64,000 nucleotides of DNA from Lentisphaeraceae bacterium. GTDB taxonomy: Bacteria; Verrucomicrobiota; Lentisphaeria; Lentisphaerales; Lentisphaeraceae. Location of the stretch: assembly GCA_021232515.1 (NCBI GenBank), contig JAJPOQ010000058.1, positions 37,670 to 101,669 on the forward strand. Reading direction: 5' to 3'. Below, piece by piece: positions 1-7,966 of this stretch (its first letter is position 1; each line of letters begins with the position of its first letter). Position numbers and translations under genes: made by a program. The notes under the pieces are model-generated. The model saw only the letters and a program-made list of their open reading frames with translations, did not search any database and was not told where the DNA came from.

Positions 1-732
1 AAATGCAGCTTGAGCTTTCTGTGAATCAATGAGACTAAAAGCTTTTTCGTAGAAGCTGTCCATGGCTTTTATAGCATCTGCTTGATTTTCTTTTTTGAAG
101 TCAGAGTCAACTAGAGAAAGTATTTTCTTTCTTTGTTCAAAGCGTTCCATCGAAATGCCTTTTGGAACTTTGAGGTCTTTAACTTTAAAGCCTTTTCGAG
201 ATGGGTCTGCTCCAAGAGAAAAAGCAGAATACATAGAACTTAAGTAACCCGTGCCAGCGAATTCATTTGGACGGTTCGGAATACATATGTATGGAGGCAT
301 GTTTTCTCTAGGGCCCATTTGATTTGCGACTATAGCGCCGATACTTGGAAACTGAATTGCAGGGCTTGGTCGGTAGCCGGTAAACATGTTGTGTGTACCG
401 CGCTCATGTGCAGCTTCACCATGAGTCATGCTGCGGATGACGGTGATCTTATCAGCTATTTTTGCTGTATGCTTCATGTTTTCGCTGAAGTGAATACCAG
501 GAATACTTGTTTTGACGGTTCCATATGGTCCGCGGTACTCGTATGGGTTGTAAGGTTTTGGATCAAATGACTCTTGTGCAGACATGCCACCTGGAAGAAA
601 GATTTGTATGACTCTCTTGGCTTTAACAACTTTAGGTTTTGTTGTTGCTTCTGCAAAATTCACAAAGGGCGAGATACCAGCCAATATTGCTGAGTTTCGG
701 ATGAAGTTTCGTCGCGAGTTGCTTTCAGTCAT
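1..732 (-). CDS. DUF1501 family exported protein (C-terminus cut by window edge)
   Basis: Reading from the ATG at 732 toward position 1 gives 244 uninterrupted codons with no stop, so the gene runs off the left edge. The N-terminus carries a twin-arginine signal (SRRNFIRN, about residues 5-12) and a short hydrophobic stretch, so export by Tat is likely. What follows (IQIFLPGGMSAQESFDPKP, then SMTHGEAAHERGTHNM) matches the start of DUF1501 proteins, a sulfatase-fold family abundant in Planctomycetes, Verrucomicrobia and Lentisphaerae. Such genes usually lie beside a DUF1549/DUF1553 cytochrome gene; the flank at 733-935 holds no gene, so any partner would be beyond the left edge. A good GGAG-like site is not obvious but 'aaggag' precedes the start. 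Substrate unknown. Confidence 0.85.
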   Translation of the reverse strand, partial: MTESNSRRNFIRNSAILAGISPFVNFAEATTKPKVVKAKRVIQIFLPGGMSAQESFDPKPYNPYEYRGPYGTVKTSIPGIHFSENMKHTAKIADKITVIRSMTHGEAAHERGTHNMFTGYRPSPAIQFPSIGAIVANQMGPRENMPPYICIPNRPNEFAGTGYLSSMYSAFSLGADPSRKGFKVKDLKVPKGISMERFEQRKKILSLVDSDFKKENQADAIKAMDSFYEKAFSLIDSQKAQAAF

Positions 733-935
733 TTCTTGCTCCTTTAGATATCTCTACACACACATTTGTATTTCCACTACAGTTAAATAACCAAATCAAA
801 ACTAAATCTTACATCTTTTGAGATAAAAGTATCTATAAATTGTAAGTTTCTAATTAATAGATATTTATGCTGTTTTGATTCGCACTTACCGTATATGCTA
901 AATCTAGTGGTTTTTGAGAGAACTCTCGTAACTTT

Positions 936-1841
936 TTAAAGTTTTATTGTTTTTCCTTCCTGAGCGATACTGAGTTCGATGTGTTTGCCACCCATGTCAT
1001 CTAGCTTTTTACGGGCGTATTTTAGTATCTCATCGAGTCTATCGTCGGATTTAGTAGGATCATGGTGGCTTAAAGCTAAGTGTTTGACATTTGCCGCTAC
1101 ACCGAGTTCTAGTCCCATTTCAACAGTGCTATGTCCCCAACCAATTTTGTCTGAGTATTCGTCGTCCATATACATGGTGTCGACGATGAGTAGATCTACA
1201 TCTTTGCAGCTTGCGATGACGCGGTCATTTTGAACGTCTACTATCGCTTGCATTTGAGCTTTTACTTCAGGGTCTATGTCTTCTTCTTTTATACCTTTGT
1301 GGTACTGGTCAAAGTATTTTTCATGATCACCAGTATAAAAAACGGCTTTCCCATCGGCTTCAACCCGGTAGCCAGAAGAGGTCACAGGATGACAGACAAA
1401 TTGAGAGAAAACCTCAAAGCCAGGGATACCTTCGACTGGTCCTTCGATGATGTTGTGAAACTTTATATCGGCGCTTAGTTCAGCCGTTCTTACGGGGAAC
1501 ACAGAGTAGTCCATTTGACTTGAGATGACGCCTTCTAAACTTTTTTCGAATTGTTTTGGCGAGTACATGTCTATATTGTTTCCGGGAACAAAAGCAGGGA
1601 TGAAAAAGGGAAAACCTTGGATATGGTCCCAGTGTGTATGGGAAATAAGTATTGAGCATTTTAAAGGTAAACTTTGCATGAGTTTCATGCCTAACTTACG
1701 TATGCCAGTTCCTGCGTCCATTATGACTAAGTCACCTGCATCGTTACGAACTTCATAGCAGGATGTATTTCCACCATACTTTGCTGTTTCAGGACCAGGT
1801 GAAGCTATCGATCCTCTTACTCCCCAAAATGTAACTTCCAT
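936..1841 (-). CDS. Metallo-beta-lactamase fold hydrolase
   Basis: The 301-residue protein begins with the GVRGS strand (residues 7-11) and has the metal-binding motif HTHWDH near residue 68, a later HPVTSSGY strand, YTGDHEK near residue 170 and LSHHDP near residue 260. These are the ordered metal ligands of the metallo-beta-lactamase superfamily. The GVRGS start and the CHPVTSSGYR segment resemble the phosphodiesterase-like or RNase Z-like branch rather than beta-lactamases. No signal peptide is seen, so it is cytoplasmic. It lies 3 bp downstream of the HDOD gene on the same strand, so the two are probably cotranscribed, which hints at a signalling role. The substrate cannot be told from sequence. 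Confidence 0.85.
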   Translation of the reverse strand: MEVTFWGVRGSIASPGPETAKYGGNTSCYEVRNDAGDLVIMDAGTGIRKLGMKLMQSLPLKCSILISHTHWDHIQGFPFFIPAFVPGNNIDMYSPKQFEKSLEGVISSQMDYSVFPVRTAELSADIKFHNIIEGPVEGIPGFEVFSQFVCHPVTSSGYRVEADGKAVFYTGDHEKYFDQYHKGIKEEDIDPEVKAQMQAIVDVQNDRVIASCKDVDLLIVDTMYMDDEYSDKIGWGHSTVEMGLELGVAANVKHLALSHHDPTKSDDRLDEILKYARKKLDDMGGKHIELSIAQEGKTIKL

Positions 1842-1844
1842 GGC

Positions 1845-2705
1845 TTACTCCTGAATAAACGATTTAGCTTTTTCTATTTCTTCTTCCATAACGGTAAGTG
1901 GGTCGGTGAGTTCCTCTAACGAAACACCGGCAACTTCTAAAATACTTTCAGAGGGTTCATGGACTGCTAAATCGTCACTCCAGCCAATATTTTTTTGAGT
2001 TGCAAAGTATGAAGCGATATTCACTATTGAACAAATTTTTTGAAAATCACCGGCTTCAGCAGGAGTTCGATAATAACGAATGCCATTTAACATATTTCCA
2101 GGGAGTTGCCACTTTTCTGCGAGCAGGCCGCCAGCTTCAGGAGCCGTCATAGATAGAATCGAAGTTTCGGCAACTGTTATATCTAGCGAGTCAGATTTTG
2201 CCAGTTCTATTGCTTCGACGTACTCATTGGCAAGGAATTGAAAAGAGAATATACGGCCAATGTCATGAAGTAGACCAATGATGAAAAATTCATCATGTTG
2301 CATACGAGGTAAGTTCGCGGTTCTAGCAATAATCTTTGCACCTACTGCAGTCGCCAATGAGTGGAGCCAGAGTCCGTCCAAGTCGAGCATTGCGTGGCCA
2401 GAGCCTTTAGATTTCATAGTATTTAGTAAAGCCGAAGTTAAGGCTAGATTTTTTACGGTGTTTGAACCGAGCATGACAAGTGCTTGACGTAGATCAGACA
2501 CTGTAGTGCTAAGACCGAAGTATGATGAATTGATCATTTGTAGAACTTTGCCGGTGATGACCGGGTCAACTTTTATGGTCTCTAGCATTTCCTGTGGGGA
2601 AGAGTTTATGTCATTTGCTAACCGTAGTATTTTCAATGCAGTCAAAGGAAGGCTGGGCATGTCATCGATCGACTGGAGTATTTTCTTTCTAATTATTTCT
2701 GACAT
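1845..2705 (-). CDS. HDOD domain signalling protein
   Basis: This 286-residue protein has an HDOD domain over about residues 10-210, starting with IDDMPSLPLTALKILRLAND and containing INSSYFGL, a central NLALTSALLNT helix, and the GLLHDIGRI segment near residue 145. HDOD proteins are usually non-catalytic relatives of HD phosphohydrolases that work in bacterial signal transduction, often with cyclic di-GMP or chemotaxis systems. It starts at an ATG just inside a divergent gap of about 150 bp shared with the NUDIX gene. It is followed 3 bp later by the metallo-hydrolase gene, so the two form a two-gene operon. No receiver or output domain is attached, so its partner must act in trans. Confidence 0.9.
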   Translation of the reverse strand: MSEIIRKKILQSIDDMPSLPLTALKILRLANDINSSPQEMLETIKVDPVITGKVLQMINSSYFGLSTTVSDLRQALVMLGSNTVKNLALTSALLNTMKSKGSGHAMLDLDGLWLHSLATAVGAKIIARTANLPRMQHDEFFIIGLLHDIGRIFSFQFLANEYVEAIELAKSDSLDITVAETSILSMTAPEAGGLLAEKWQLPGNMLNGIRYYRTPAEAGDFQKICSIVNIASYFATQKNIGWSDDLAVHEPSESILEVAGVSLEELTDPLTVMEEEIEKAKSFIQE

Positions 2706-2856
2706 GTTATAGGCATACCTTAAAGTGAGTTTTCTCGTATCATCGCAAAAATCGTGTCATTACATTCTAAATAAAAATATTATCAGCGGGCAAGGTCGTA
2801 AAATGGTGAGTAAAATAAATAATAGAGAATTTCCTAAAATTTAAAAAGAGAGATAA

Positions 2857-3369
2857 ATGGATACTTGCTACAAAGGTAGGTTTTTGACTTTGTATGATGA
2901 CAATGGTTGGGAATGGGTAAAGCGAAATAATTGTCGAACAGTTGTTGTTATAGTGCCACTTTTAGATGATGATAAAACTATTTTTGTTGAACAGTTCAGA
3001 AAACCAGTGCAGGCAAGTATGATTGAATTTCCAGCAGGTCTTGTTGGCGATGGCGACAATTTTACCGAGCCGACTGAAGAAGCTGCAAGGCGTGAACTTA
3101 TCGAAGAGACTGGATATGACTCAGCAAGTATGTCTTATCTTTGTAAGGGACCTGCTAGTGCAGGGCTTAGTAATGAAGAGTTAGAAATGTATTTAGCGGC
3201 AGACTTGACCAAAGTTGGTGAAGGAGGTGGCATAGATGATGAGGATATAAAAGTTCATGTTGTTGAACTGAATAAAGTTGACGAGTGGCTCCAAGCTCAA
3301 GAAGAGCAGGGTAAACTAATCGATTTGAAAGTATGGTCAGGTTTAAGATTTTTGGAGAAAGTGAAGTAG
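2857..3369 (+). CDS. NUDIX hydrolase, ADP-ribose pyrophosphatase-like
   Basis: The 170-residue protein carries EFPAGL followed by EEAARRELIEETGYD (about residues 53-88), the NUDIX box that binds Mg2+ and cleaves nucleoside diphosphates linked to another group. The EFPAG strand, the upstream FVEQFRKPV segment and the length are typical of ADP-sugar/ADP-ribose pyrophosphatases (NudF type). The loop between the box glycine and its first glutamate is about four residues longer than the usual G-x5-E, which may shape specificity. The REUxEExGU core is intact, so activity is expected. It starts at ATG 2857 after a GAGAG site and is 4 bp ahead of the patatin gene, probably cotranscribed with it. Confidence 0.9.
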   Translation: MDTCYKGRFLTLYDDNGWEWVKRNNCRTVVVIVPLLDDDKTIFVEQFRKPVQASMIEFPAGLVGDGDNFTEPTEEAARRELIEETGYDSASMSYLCKGPASAGLSNEELEMYLAADLTKVGEGGGIDDEDIKVHVVELNKVDEWLQAQEEQGKLIDLKVWSGLRFLEKVK

Positions 3370-3373
3370 CTGT

Positions 3374-4285
3374 ATGGGCCTGAAAGATATAAAACCGGCG
3401 GATTTAATCCGCAAGATAATTCCAGGAAGACCCAAGAAGAAATGGGCTTTAGTGTTGGAAGGTGGTGCCATGCGTTGCATTTTCACAGCCGGAGTTTTAG
3501 ATGCTATCCAAGAAACAGCTCAGGGACGATTCGACTTTATACTGAGTGTTTCTGCAGGTGCAGGTTGTGGAGTAAGTTTTATGGCTGACCAAAAGGGGCG
3601 CAGTCAGAAGATCTTTTTGAACTACCTCTCGACATCGGAGTTTATAGACTTTCGACGTTTCTTGAAAGGGCGGCACATAATGGATCTGGGCTACGCGATT
3701 AAAGAGATAAATGATAAGATTTTACCAATAAATGTAGAGAAATATTCATCTTCTAAAACTGCATTTTATACTGTTTTGACTTGTGCTGAAACAGGAGAGC
3801 CTGTTTGTATTAAGCCAGACAAGGAGGATCTACTCGACGCAATTATCGCATCTTGTAATCTACCCTATTTAACAACTCACCCAGCAGAATATAAAGGCCG
3901 AAAGTATGTTGACGGTGGTGTTGCCATACCTATTCCACTAAAAATGGCAGTTGATATGGGCGCGGAGAAAATAGTAACGATTATGACTCGTCCAGAAGGT
4001 TTCCATAAAACAAAGTCTCGTTTACTTCATAAAGTTATGAGCCCTTTTTTCAAAGAGTTCAGAAACTTATCGGAGCTTTTGCAGAATGATGATGTTACGT
4101 ACAATATTAATAAAACATATGTAGAAAACTTTCAGTCAGACACAGTAGAGCACTTCCCGATAGTTCCTCCGGCAGATTTCAAAGTAGACCGTTTGACGAC
4201 TCGTCAAGAAACGTTGAAGCAAGGCTATGCTATGGGAGTAATTGAAGGCTTGAAGTTGAGTGAGAAGCTCAAGGCAATGGATTAA
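3374..4285 (+). CDS. Patatin-like phospholipase (YjjU-like)
   Basis: The 303-residue protein shows the patatin fold: an oxyanion loop LEGGAMRCIF (residues 28-37), a nucleophile elbow SVSAG with Ser60, and the second dyad residue in D180-G-G. The elbow has Ser at the first position instead of the usual Gly of G-x-S-x-G, as a local variant. The arrangement resembles E. coli YjjU and related bacterial lipid acyl hydrolases. There is no signal peptide or membrane segment, so it should act in the cytoplasm on membrane lipids. The gene follows the NUDIX gene by 4 bp and its stop codon merges into the A-run of a hairpin that terminates the convergent DUF1080 gene. Confidence 0.88.
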   Translation: MGLKDIKPADLIRKIIPGRPKKKWALVLEGGAMRCIFTAGVLDAIQETAQGRFDFILSVSAGAGCGVSFMADQKGRSQKIFLNYLSTSEFIDFRRFLKGRHIMDLGYAIKEINDKILPINVEKYSSSKTAFYTVLTCAETGEPVCIKPDKEDLLDAIIASCNLPYLTTHPAEYKGRKYVDGGVAIPIPLKMAVDMGAEKIVTIMTRPEGFHKTKSRLLHKVMSPFFKEFRNLSELLQNDDVTYNINKTYVENFQSDTVEHFPIVPPADFKVDRLTTRQETLKQGYAMGVIEGLKLSEKLKAMD

Positions 4286-4319
4286 AAAAAAGACCAGCCT
4301 CCTCGAAAGAAGACTGGCC
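4283..4319 (-). terminator. Intrinsic terminator of the DUF1080 lipoprotein gene
   Basis: Read on the minus strand, about 10 bp of stem (CCAGTCTTC pairing with GAGGAGGCTGG through two G-T pairs) is followed by nine T residues. This is the layout of a Rho-independent terminator about 25 bp after the stop of the gene at 4344-5051. On the plus strand the hairpin comes after, not before, the A-run, so it would be a weaker stop for the patatin gene. Confidence 0.8.
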
Positions 4320-4343
4320 ATCTAGTGCGCTATGTGGAGATTG

Positions 4344-5051
4344 TTAGTCTAAAGATTTAATCTTTATGTTTTTGAATGATACTCTGTCCGCGTGATCCTG
4401 AAGGCCGATGTGACCATCAAGAGTTTGTGCGTAACCTTTCCATTTTGCAAATTTGCTGTTTTTAAGCAGTGTATTCCATTTATCGCTGTGGATTACTACA
4501 TCAACAGTTTTTATGTCATTTTGCCAAACTTGAAGGTGCTTGTCTTTAAGAAGGATACGAACTGAGTTCCACTCGCCAGCAACTTTATGAGACTCTGCTG
4601 GAGAAGTGATCATGTCGTAAAGAGAACCAGAACGGTGGTTTGGTTTTTCTCTGTCTTTATGTCTTTCGTTATCTAGGATTTGGATCTCAGGAGCGTGAGA
4701 GTAAATTCTTTTACCTTTTTCATCAACAAGGATGAAGATACCGCTGTTACCAACTTCAGAGATGTTCCAGTCTAGTTTTAGGTCAAAGTTTTTGTAAGTC
4801 TTCTTAGTTAGGATGTCACCGCCGCCTTTACCAGTTAAAGTCATAGTGCCATTTTCTGCAATCCATTTTGGATTGATGTCAGTCTTTTTGAAGTTTCTCC
4901 ATTTTGACATGTCTTTGCCGTCAAATAGAAGTTCCCAGCCTTCAGCTTTCTCTTCAGAAGAAAGGGTATTATCCGCAACAGTTGTTGAACAACCAACGAG
5001 TAGAGATAGAACGAAAATAGCTAACAGTCTTAGTTTAGCAGTTTTTAACAT
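4344..5051 (-). CDS. DUF1080 lipoprotein (3-keto-disaccharide hydrolase-like)
   Basis: The 235-residue protein has a lipoprotein signal ending in LLVGC (Cys21), then the DUF1080 domain starting at GWELLFDGKDMSKWRNF and including NSGIFILV, PEIQILDNERH and HIGLQDHADRVSFKNIKIK at the C-terminus. DUF1080 proteins adopt a concanavalin-like beta-sandwich and some members hydrolyse 3-keto glycosides; they are multiplied in PVC bacteria. It is monocistronic here, with its own terminator, and would sit on the periplasmic face of a membrane. A second, more divergent member is at 57187-57969. The exact glycan is unknown. Confidence 0.9.
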   Translation of the reverse strand: MLKTAKLRLLAIFVLSLLVGCSTTVADNTLSSEEKAEGWELLFDGKDMSKWRNFKKTDINPKWIAENGTMTLTGKGGGDILTKKTYKNFDLKLDWNISEVGNSGIFILVDEKGKRIYSHAPEIQILDNERHKDREKPNHRSGSLYDMITSPAESHKVAGEWNSVRILLKDKHLQVWQNDIKTVDVVIHSDKWNTLLKNSKFAKWKGYAQTLDGHIGLQDHADRVSFKNIKIKSLD

Positions 5052-5253
5052 ATACTTTCCTATGTATCTAAGATTTTAAAAATGAAATTATATACTTTCA
5101 CATAACGCTGTGTTACTGCTTATACCGTTTTTTTTTAGAGTATTACTACAAATTTTCAAAAAAAATAAAAATAAATGTAAGAAGATCTCTCTGGTAAGGT
5201 AATTAATTGCATGAAATAATCAATTTTAGCTCCTTAAAGAGAGGAAATAATAG

Positions 5254-5529
5254 ATGTATTCAAATTTATCAGACGGTAGAAGATATGAAGAGATAGGGAC
5301 TCCTTTAGCTAAAGATCTAGATGAGTATAAGTCAAAAGATTCATGGCCAATAAGAAACCTATACAGTCATTTGAAGCGCAGAGGTGTTTATTTAGATAAC
5401 GTACTTCCTTTTGAATGTTTTAGAGAAGTCATGTTACAGAGGTATAGAGTCCATACTCAAAGAAGACTTGCTTATTTACAATTTAGAATAAAGAAACAAA
5501 CAGGTATTTTAAGTAAAACTTCTTATTAA
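5254..5529 (+). CDS. Small hypothetical protein, 91 residues
   Basis: This is a short ORF preceded by AGAGAGGAAAT about 10 bases before ATG 5254, a convincing ribosome binding site. The product is charged and mostly helical, with no signal peptide or membrane segment; the middle (SWPIRNLYSHLKRRGVYLDN) and a basic C-terminal helix rich in Arg, Gln and Lys could bind nucleic acid, but I do not recognise a family. It stands alone between the divergent DUF1080 gene and the PQQ gene, with gaps on both sides, so it is probably its own transcription unit. A 5' gap of about 200 bp with long A and T runs precedes it. Confidence 0.6.
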   Translation: MYSNLSDGRRYEEIGTPLAKDLDEYKSKDSWPIRNLYSHLKRRGVYLDNVLPFECFREVMLQRYRVHTQRRLAYLQFRIKKQTGILSKTSY

Positions 5530-5618
5530 TTTTAAACTCTAAGTTTCCAACAAAGTTGATTGTTTGTCTTTTTTTTGGTAAAAAGCTATATGACAAATAG
5601 TTAACTAGGGAGCTTTAG

Positions 5619-6818
5619 ATGTTCTTACCAAAATTTAAATCACTTGTTCTTGGCCTCGCAATTAGTACTTCAATGAGTGCTACCGCTGAAGATTGGCCAA
5701 ACTTTAGAGGCCCATCTTTTAACGGCGTCTCTGCAGAAAAAGGCTTAAAACTAGACTTTTCAAAAAATAAGCCCAAGCGACTTTGGCGTGCTAAAATAAA
5801 TATCGGCTTTTCATCTTTAGTAACAGCCGGTGGGAAAGTTTACACCATGGGGCACAAAAGTGGTAAAGACTATGTTTATTGCTTAGATGAAAGAACAGGT
5901 AAAACGGTCTGGTCTAAATCCTACCCTGCAGAATTACAAAACAATCTTTATGAAGGTGGCCCTAACGCAACGCCTACAGTTGATGATGGTCGAGTTTACA
6001 CTTTAGGCAAGCATGGACAGTTTTACTGCTTTGATGCAAGGTCTGGCAAAATTCTTTGGAAGAAGAATATTTCTCAAGAGTTTAACTACAGAGTGCCAGA
6101 GTGGGGGTTTTCGGGTTCACCTTATATAAGTGGGGATTTAGTTATCTTAAATGCCGGTGTCTCTGGCGTTGCGTTCAATAAAAAATCTGGAAAAGTTGCT
6201 TGGAAGTCAGCCTCAGGAGCAGCTTCTTATGCAACACCTGTTCCTTATGGTAAAAGTATCCTACTCTTTACTGCAACTGGTTTAGATAGCCTTGACCCAA
6301 GCTCAGGTAAAAAGGTTTGGAGTTATCCTTGGAAGACATCATATAAAATTAATTCCGCAGATCCACTATTTGACAAAGATCAAATCTTTATATCTTCAGG
6401 TTATGGTCGTGGCGCATCAGCTGTAAAAGTGAATGGCAATAGCGTAAATAAACTTTGGGAACACAAAGAGATGAGAAATCATTTTAGTTCCAGTGTTATT
6501 CTCGACGGATATATTTACGGTGTTGATGGCAATACAAATGACCGCAATGCAGGTTTGAAATGTATAGAGCTGAAATCCGGTAAAGTCATGTGGTCAGAAG
6601 AAACAGGCTTTGGAAGTCTGGTTATGGCGGGAGATACAATTTTGTTATTGAGAGAAAGAGGTCAATTGGTTTCAGTCAAAGCAACACCAAAGGGTTATGA
6701 AACTCAGGGTAAAGCTCAAATCTTAGGCGGAAAATGCTGGACGAGTCCAATTATTTCCAATGGTAAACTTTTAGCAAGAAACGCTAAGGGTGACTTAGTT
6801 GCCATGAAGATTAATTAA
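5619..6818 (+). CDS. Exported PQQ-like beta-propeller protein
   Basis: After a signal peptide ending near ATA-ED (residue 23) and the phrase EDWPNFRGP, this 399-residue protein contains at least five blades marked by a G-K-x-x-W signature: ERTGKTVW, ARSGKILW, KKSGKVAW, PSSGKKVW and ELKSGKVMW. These are PQQ/pyrrolo-quinoline repeats (BamB/PQQ-like fold). The EDWPNFRGP opening is characteristic of a PVC-specific group of periplasmic PQQ-like proteins. No cytochrome or quinoprotein catalytic motif is visible, so it may be a scaffold rather than a dehydrogenase. It is preceded by GGGAGC near the start and followed about 60 bp later by a small membrane protein gene. Confidence 0.88.
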   Translation: MFLPKFKSLVLGLAISTSMSATAEDWPNFRGPSFNGVSAEKGLKLDFSKNKPKRLWRAKINIGFSSLVTAGGKVYTMGHKSGKDYVYCLDERTGKTVWSKSYPAELQNNLYEGGPNATPTVDDGRVYTLGKHGQFYCFDARSGKILWKKNISQEFNYRVPEWGFSGSPYISGDLVILNAGVSGVAFNKKSGKVAWKSASGAASYATPVPYGKSILLFTATGLDSLDPSSGKKVWSYPWKTSYKINSADPLFDKDQIFISSGYGRGASAVKVNGNSVNKLWEHKEMRNHFSSSVILDGYIYGVDGNTNDRNAGLKCIELKSGKVMWSEETGFGSLVMAGDTILLLRERGQLVSVKATPKGYETQGKAQILGGKCWTSPIISNGKLLARNAKGDLVAMKIN

Positions 6819-6876
6819 TCATTCTTATCTATAGAGACTGGTTGTCAAAAATGCTTGTTTGTGTAAGGTATGCCTT

Positions 6877-7239
6877 ATGAAAAACTTATTACTAATTTTA
6901 GCAGCCAGTATCTCATTCTCAGTATTTGCTCAAGAGGAGCCAAAAAACTCTGAAGTAAAAATCCAAGAGAAGATTGACGAGGTTGTTTCTGAAGTCGTAC
7001 AAGATACAGAAAAGCCTGATGAAAGTGCAATTATAAACTTACCTTCCCCAGATGAAGCAAAATTAGATCAAGTAAGTAAGTTTCCTGAAGAGAAACCTAT
7101 TCCCAAAGAATTGGACAAGAAAGAAATTCACCGAAGCAAAAGTTTGGTTATATATGCGATTTTGCTAATTCTATTAGTTGGGATAATAACTGGGGTTGCT
7201 CATCTATTTCCAAATGGCAGTAGCGAAGAGAAGTCTTAG
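6877..7239 (+). CDS. Hypothetical signal-anchored protein with C-terminal membrane segment
   Basis: I place the start at ATG 6877, where AAGG lies 8 bases upstream; an in-frame TTG at 6859 has no such support. The 120-residue product has a signal peptide ([18 protein letters not shown]), an acidic linker rich in Glu, Lys and Pro (about residues 20-85) and a single membrane helix near residues 90-113 ([21 protein letters not shown]). The layout suggests a periplasmic tail anchored in the inner membrane. No family is recognised. Its last four bases overlap the stop of the convergent release-factor-like gene. Confidence 0.7.
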   Translation: MKNLLLILAASISFSVFAQEEPKNSEVKIQEKIDEVVSEVVQDTEKPDESAIINLPSPDEAKLDQVSKFPEEKPIPKELDKKEIHRSKSLVIYAILLILLVGIITGVAHLFPNGSSEEKS

Positions 7240-7589
7240 TAATCTTTTCGCTGACGCATCTTCTTTGTGTCAGAGCGTTGTTTTTTCTTTTTAAGTCGTC
7301 TTTCCTGAGACCCTCTAGTCTTTTTAGTAGGAATTCTTTTTTTCTTAATTTTTAAGAATTTTTCGAAATAAAGCTCTCTTAACTTCGCAATACAGACTTC
7401 TTTATTTGAATGTTGACTTCTGTGGTTAGAACATTGAACTGTTAGGCCTGTTTCTAAGTGAACTAATCTAACCGCACTGTCCGTTGTATTCACGTGTTGA
7501 CCTCCGGCGCCAGAAGCCCGGTATGTGTCAACTCGACAATCTCTCAATAGATCATCATCTGAAGCTGGAAGTTTTTTTCGTGTACTCAT
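7236..7589 (-). CDS. Small GGQ release-factor-like protein (ribosome rescue candidate)
   Basis: The 117-residue protein has the peptidyl-tRNA hydrolysis loop [17 protein letters not shown] (residues 27-43), then a strand with [12 protein letters not shown] and a very basic tail ([18 protein letters not shown]). This matches domain 3 of class I release factors. The whole codon-recognition part is absent, and the basic C-terminus recalls ArfB (YaeJ), which releases stalled ribosomes by placing its tail in the empty mRNA channel. It is shorter than E. coli ArfB (140 residues), so a PVC-type short homologue is equally possible. The gene overlaps the convergent one by 4 bp. Confidence 0.85.
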   Translation of the reverse strand: MSTRKKLPASDDDLLRDCRVDTYRASGAGGQHVNTTDSAVRLVHLETGLTVQCSNHRSQHSNKEVCIAKLRELYFEKFLKIKKKRIPTKKTRGSQERRLKKKKQRSDTKKMRQRKDY

Positions 7590-7966
7590 CAGCCAATTAT
7601 AGGAAGCTTGAGCATATTTACAAGTTTATAGTGACGGTCAGTTTGTGAAATTACGTATCATCATAAGGTATATGTATTTGTAAGGTTCGATAAATATCTC
7701 CTTGTTTTATTTTAGTTTTTACGCAACTAAAAAATAGATTGGTAAATATTTCCTTAGAAGTTTTTTCTGGTATTACTTGCCGGAATAATTTTCCGCTTCT
7801 TCTCTCTCCTATTTTCAGATAAATAAAAATAGTGAAAATTTAATATTTTAATTACAAACAACTTATGGCGACATTTTTATTTTAGTTGTTGGCTCTTTTT
7901 GTTGTCTGGTATAACTCGGCATAGGCTCTGCGAACATTAAAGCATGAATAAAATTTGGAGAGAAAA
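7590..7966. other. Intergenic leader of the flagellar operon
   Basis: No gene is seen in these 377 bases between the divergent release-factor-like gene and flgF. The stretch is AT-rich, with several T-runs and A-runs. It must hold the promoter of the flagellar operon. I looked for a sigma-54 GG-N10-GC element and a sigma-28 -10 box: GG-N9-GC near 7915 and CCGGAATAA near 7783 are near misses only, so the promoter class is left open. Confidence 0.5.

Noticed and set aside
905..935. Terminator after the metallo-hydrolase gene
   Set aside because: Only a 4-6 bp palindrome and no firm T-run; too weak to call.
7900..7935. Sigma-54 promoter for the flagellar operon
   Set aside because: GG to GC spacing is 9 (and 8 in another site near 7775), not the required 10, and neither -24 nor -12 motif is complete.
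7955..7966. TTG start giving a longer FlgF
   Set aside because: It would place the GGAGAG ribosome site inside the protein; ATG 7967 fits the site and the family's N-terminus.
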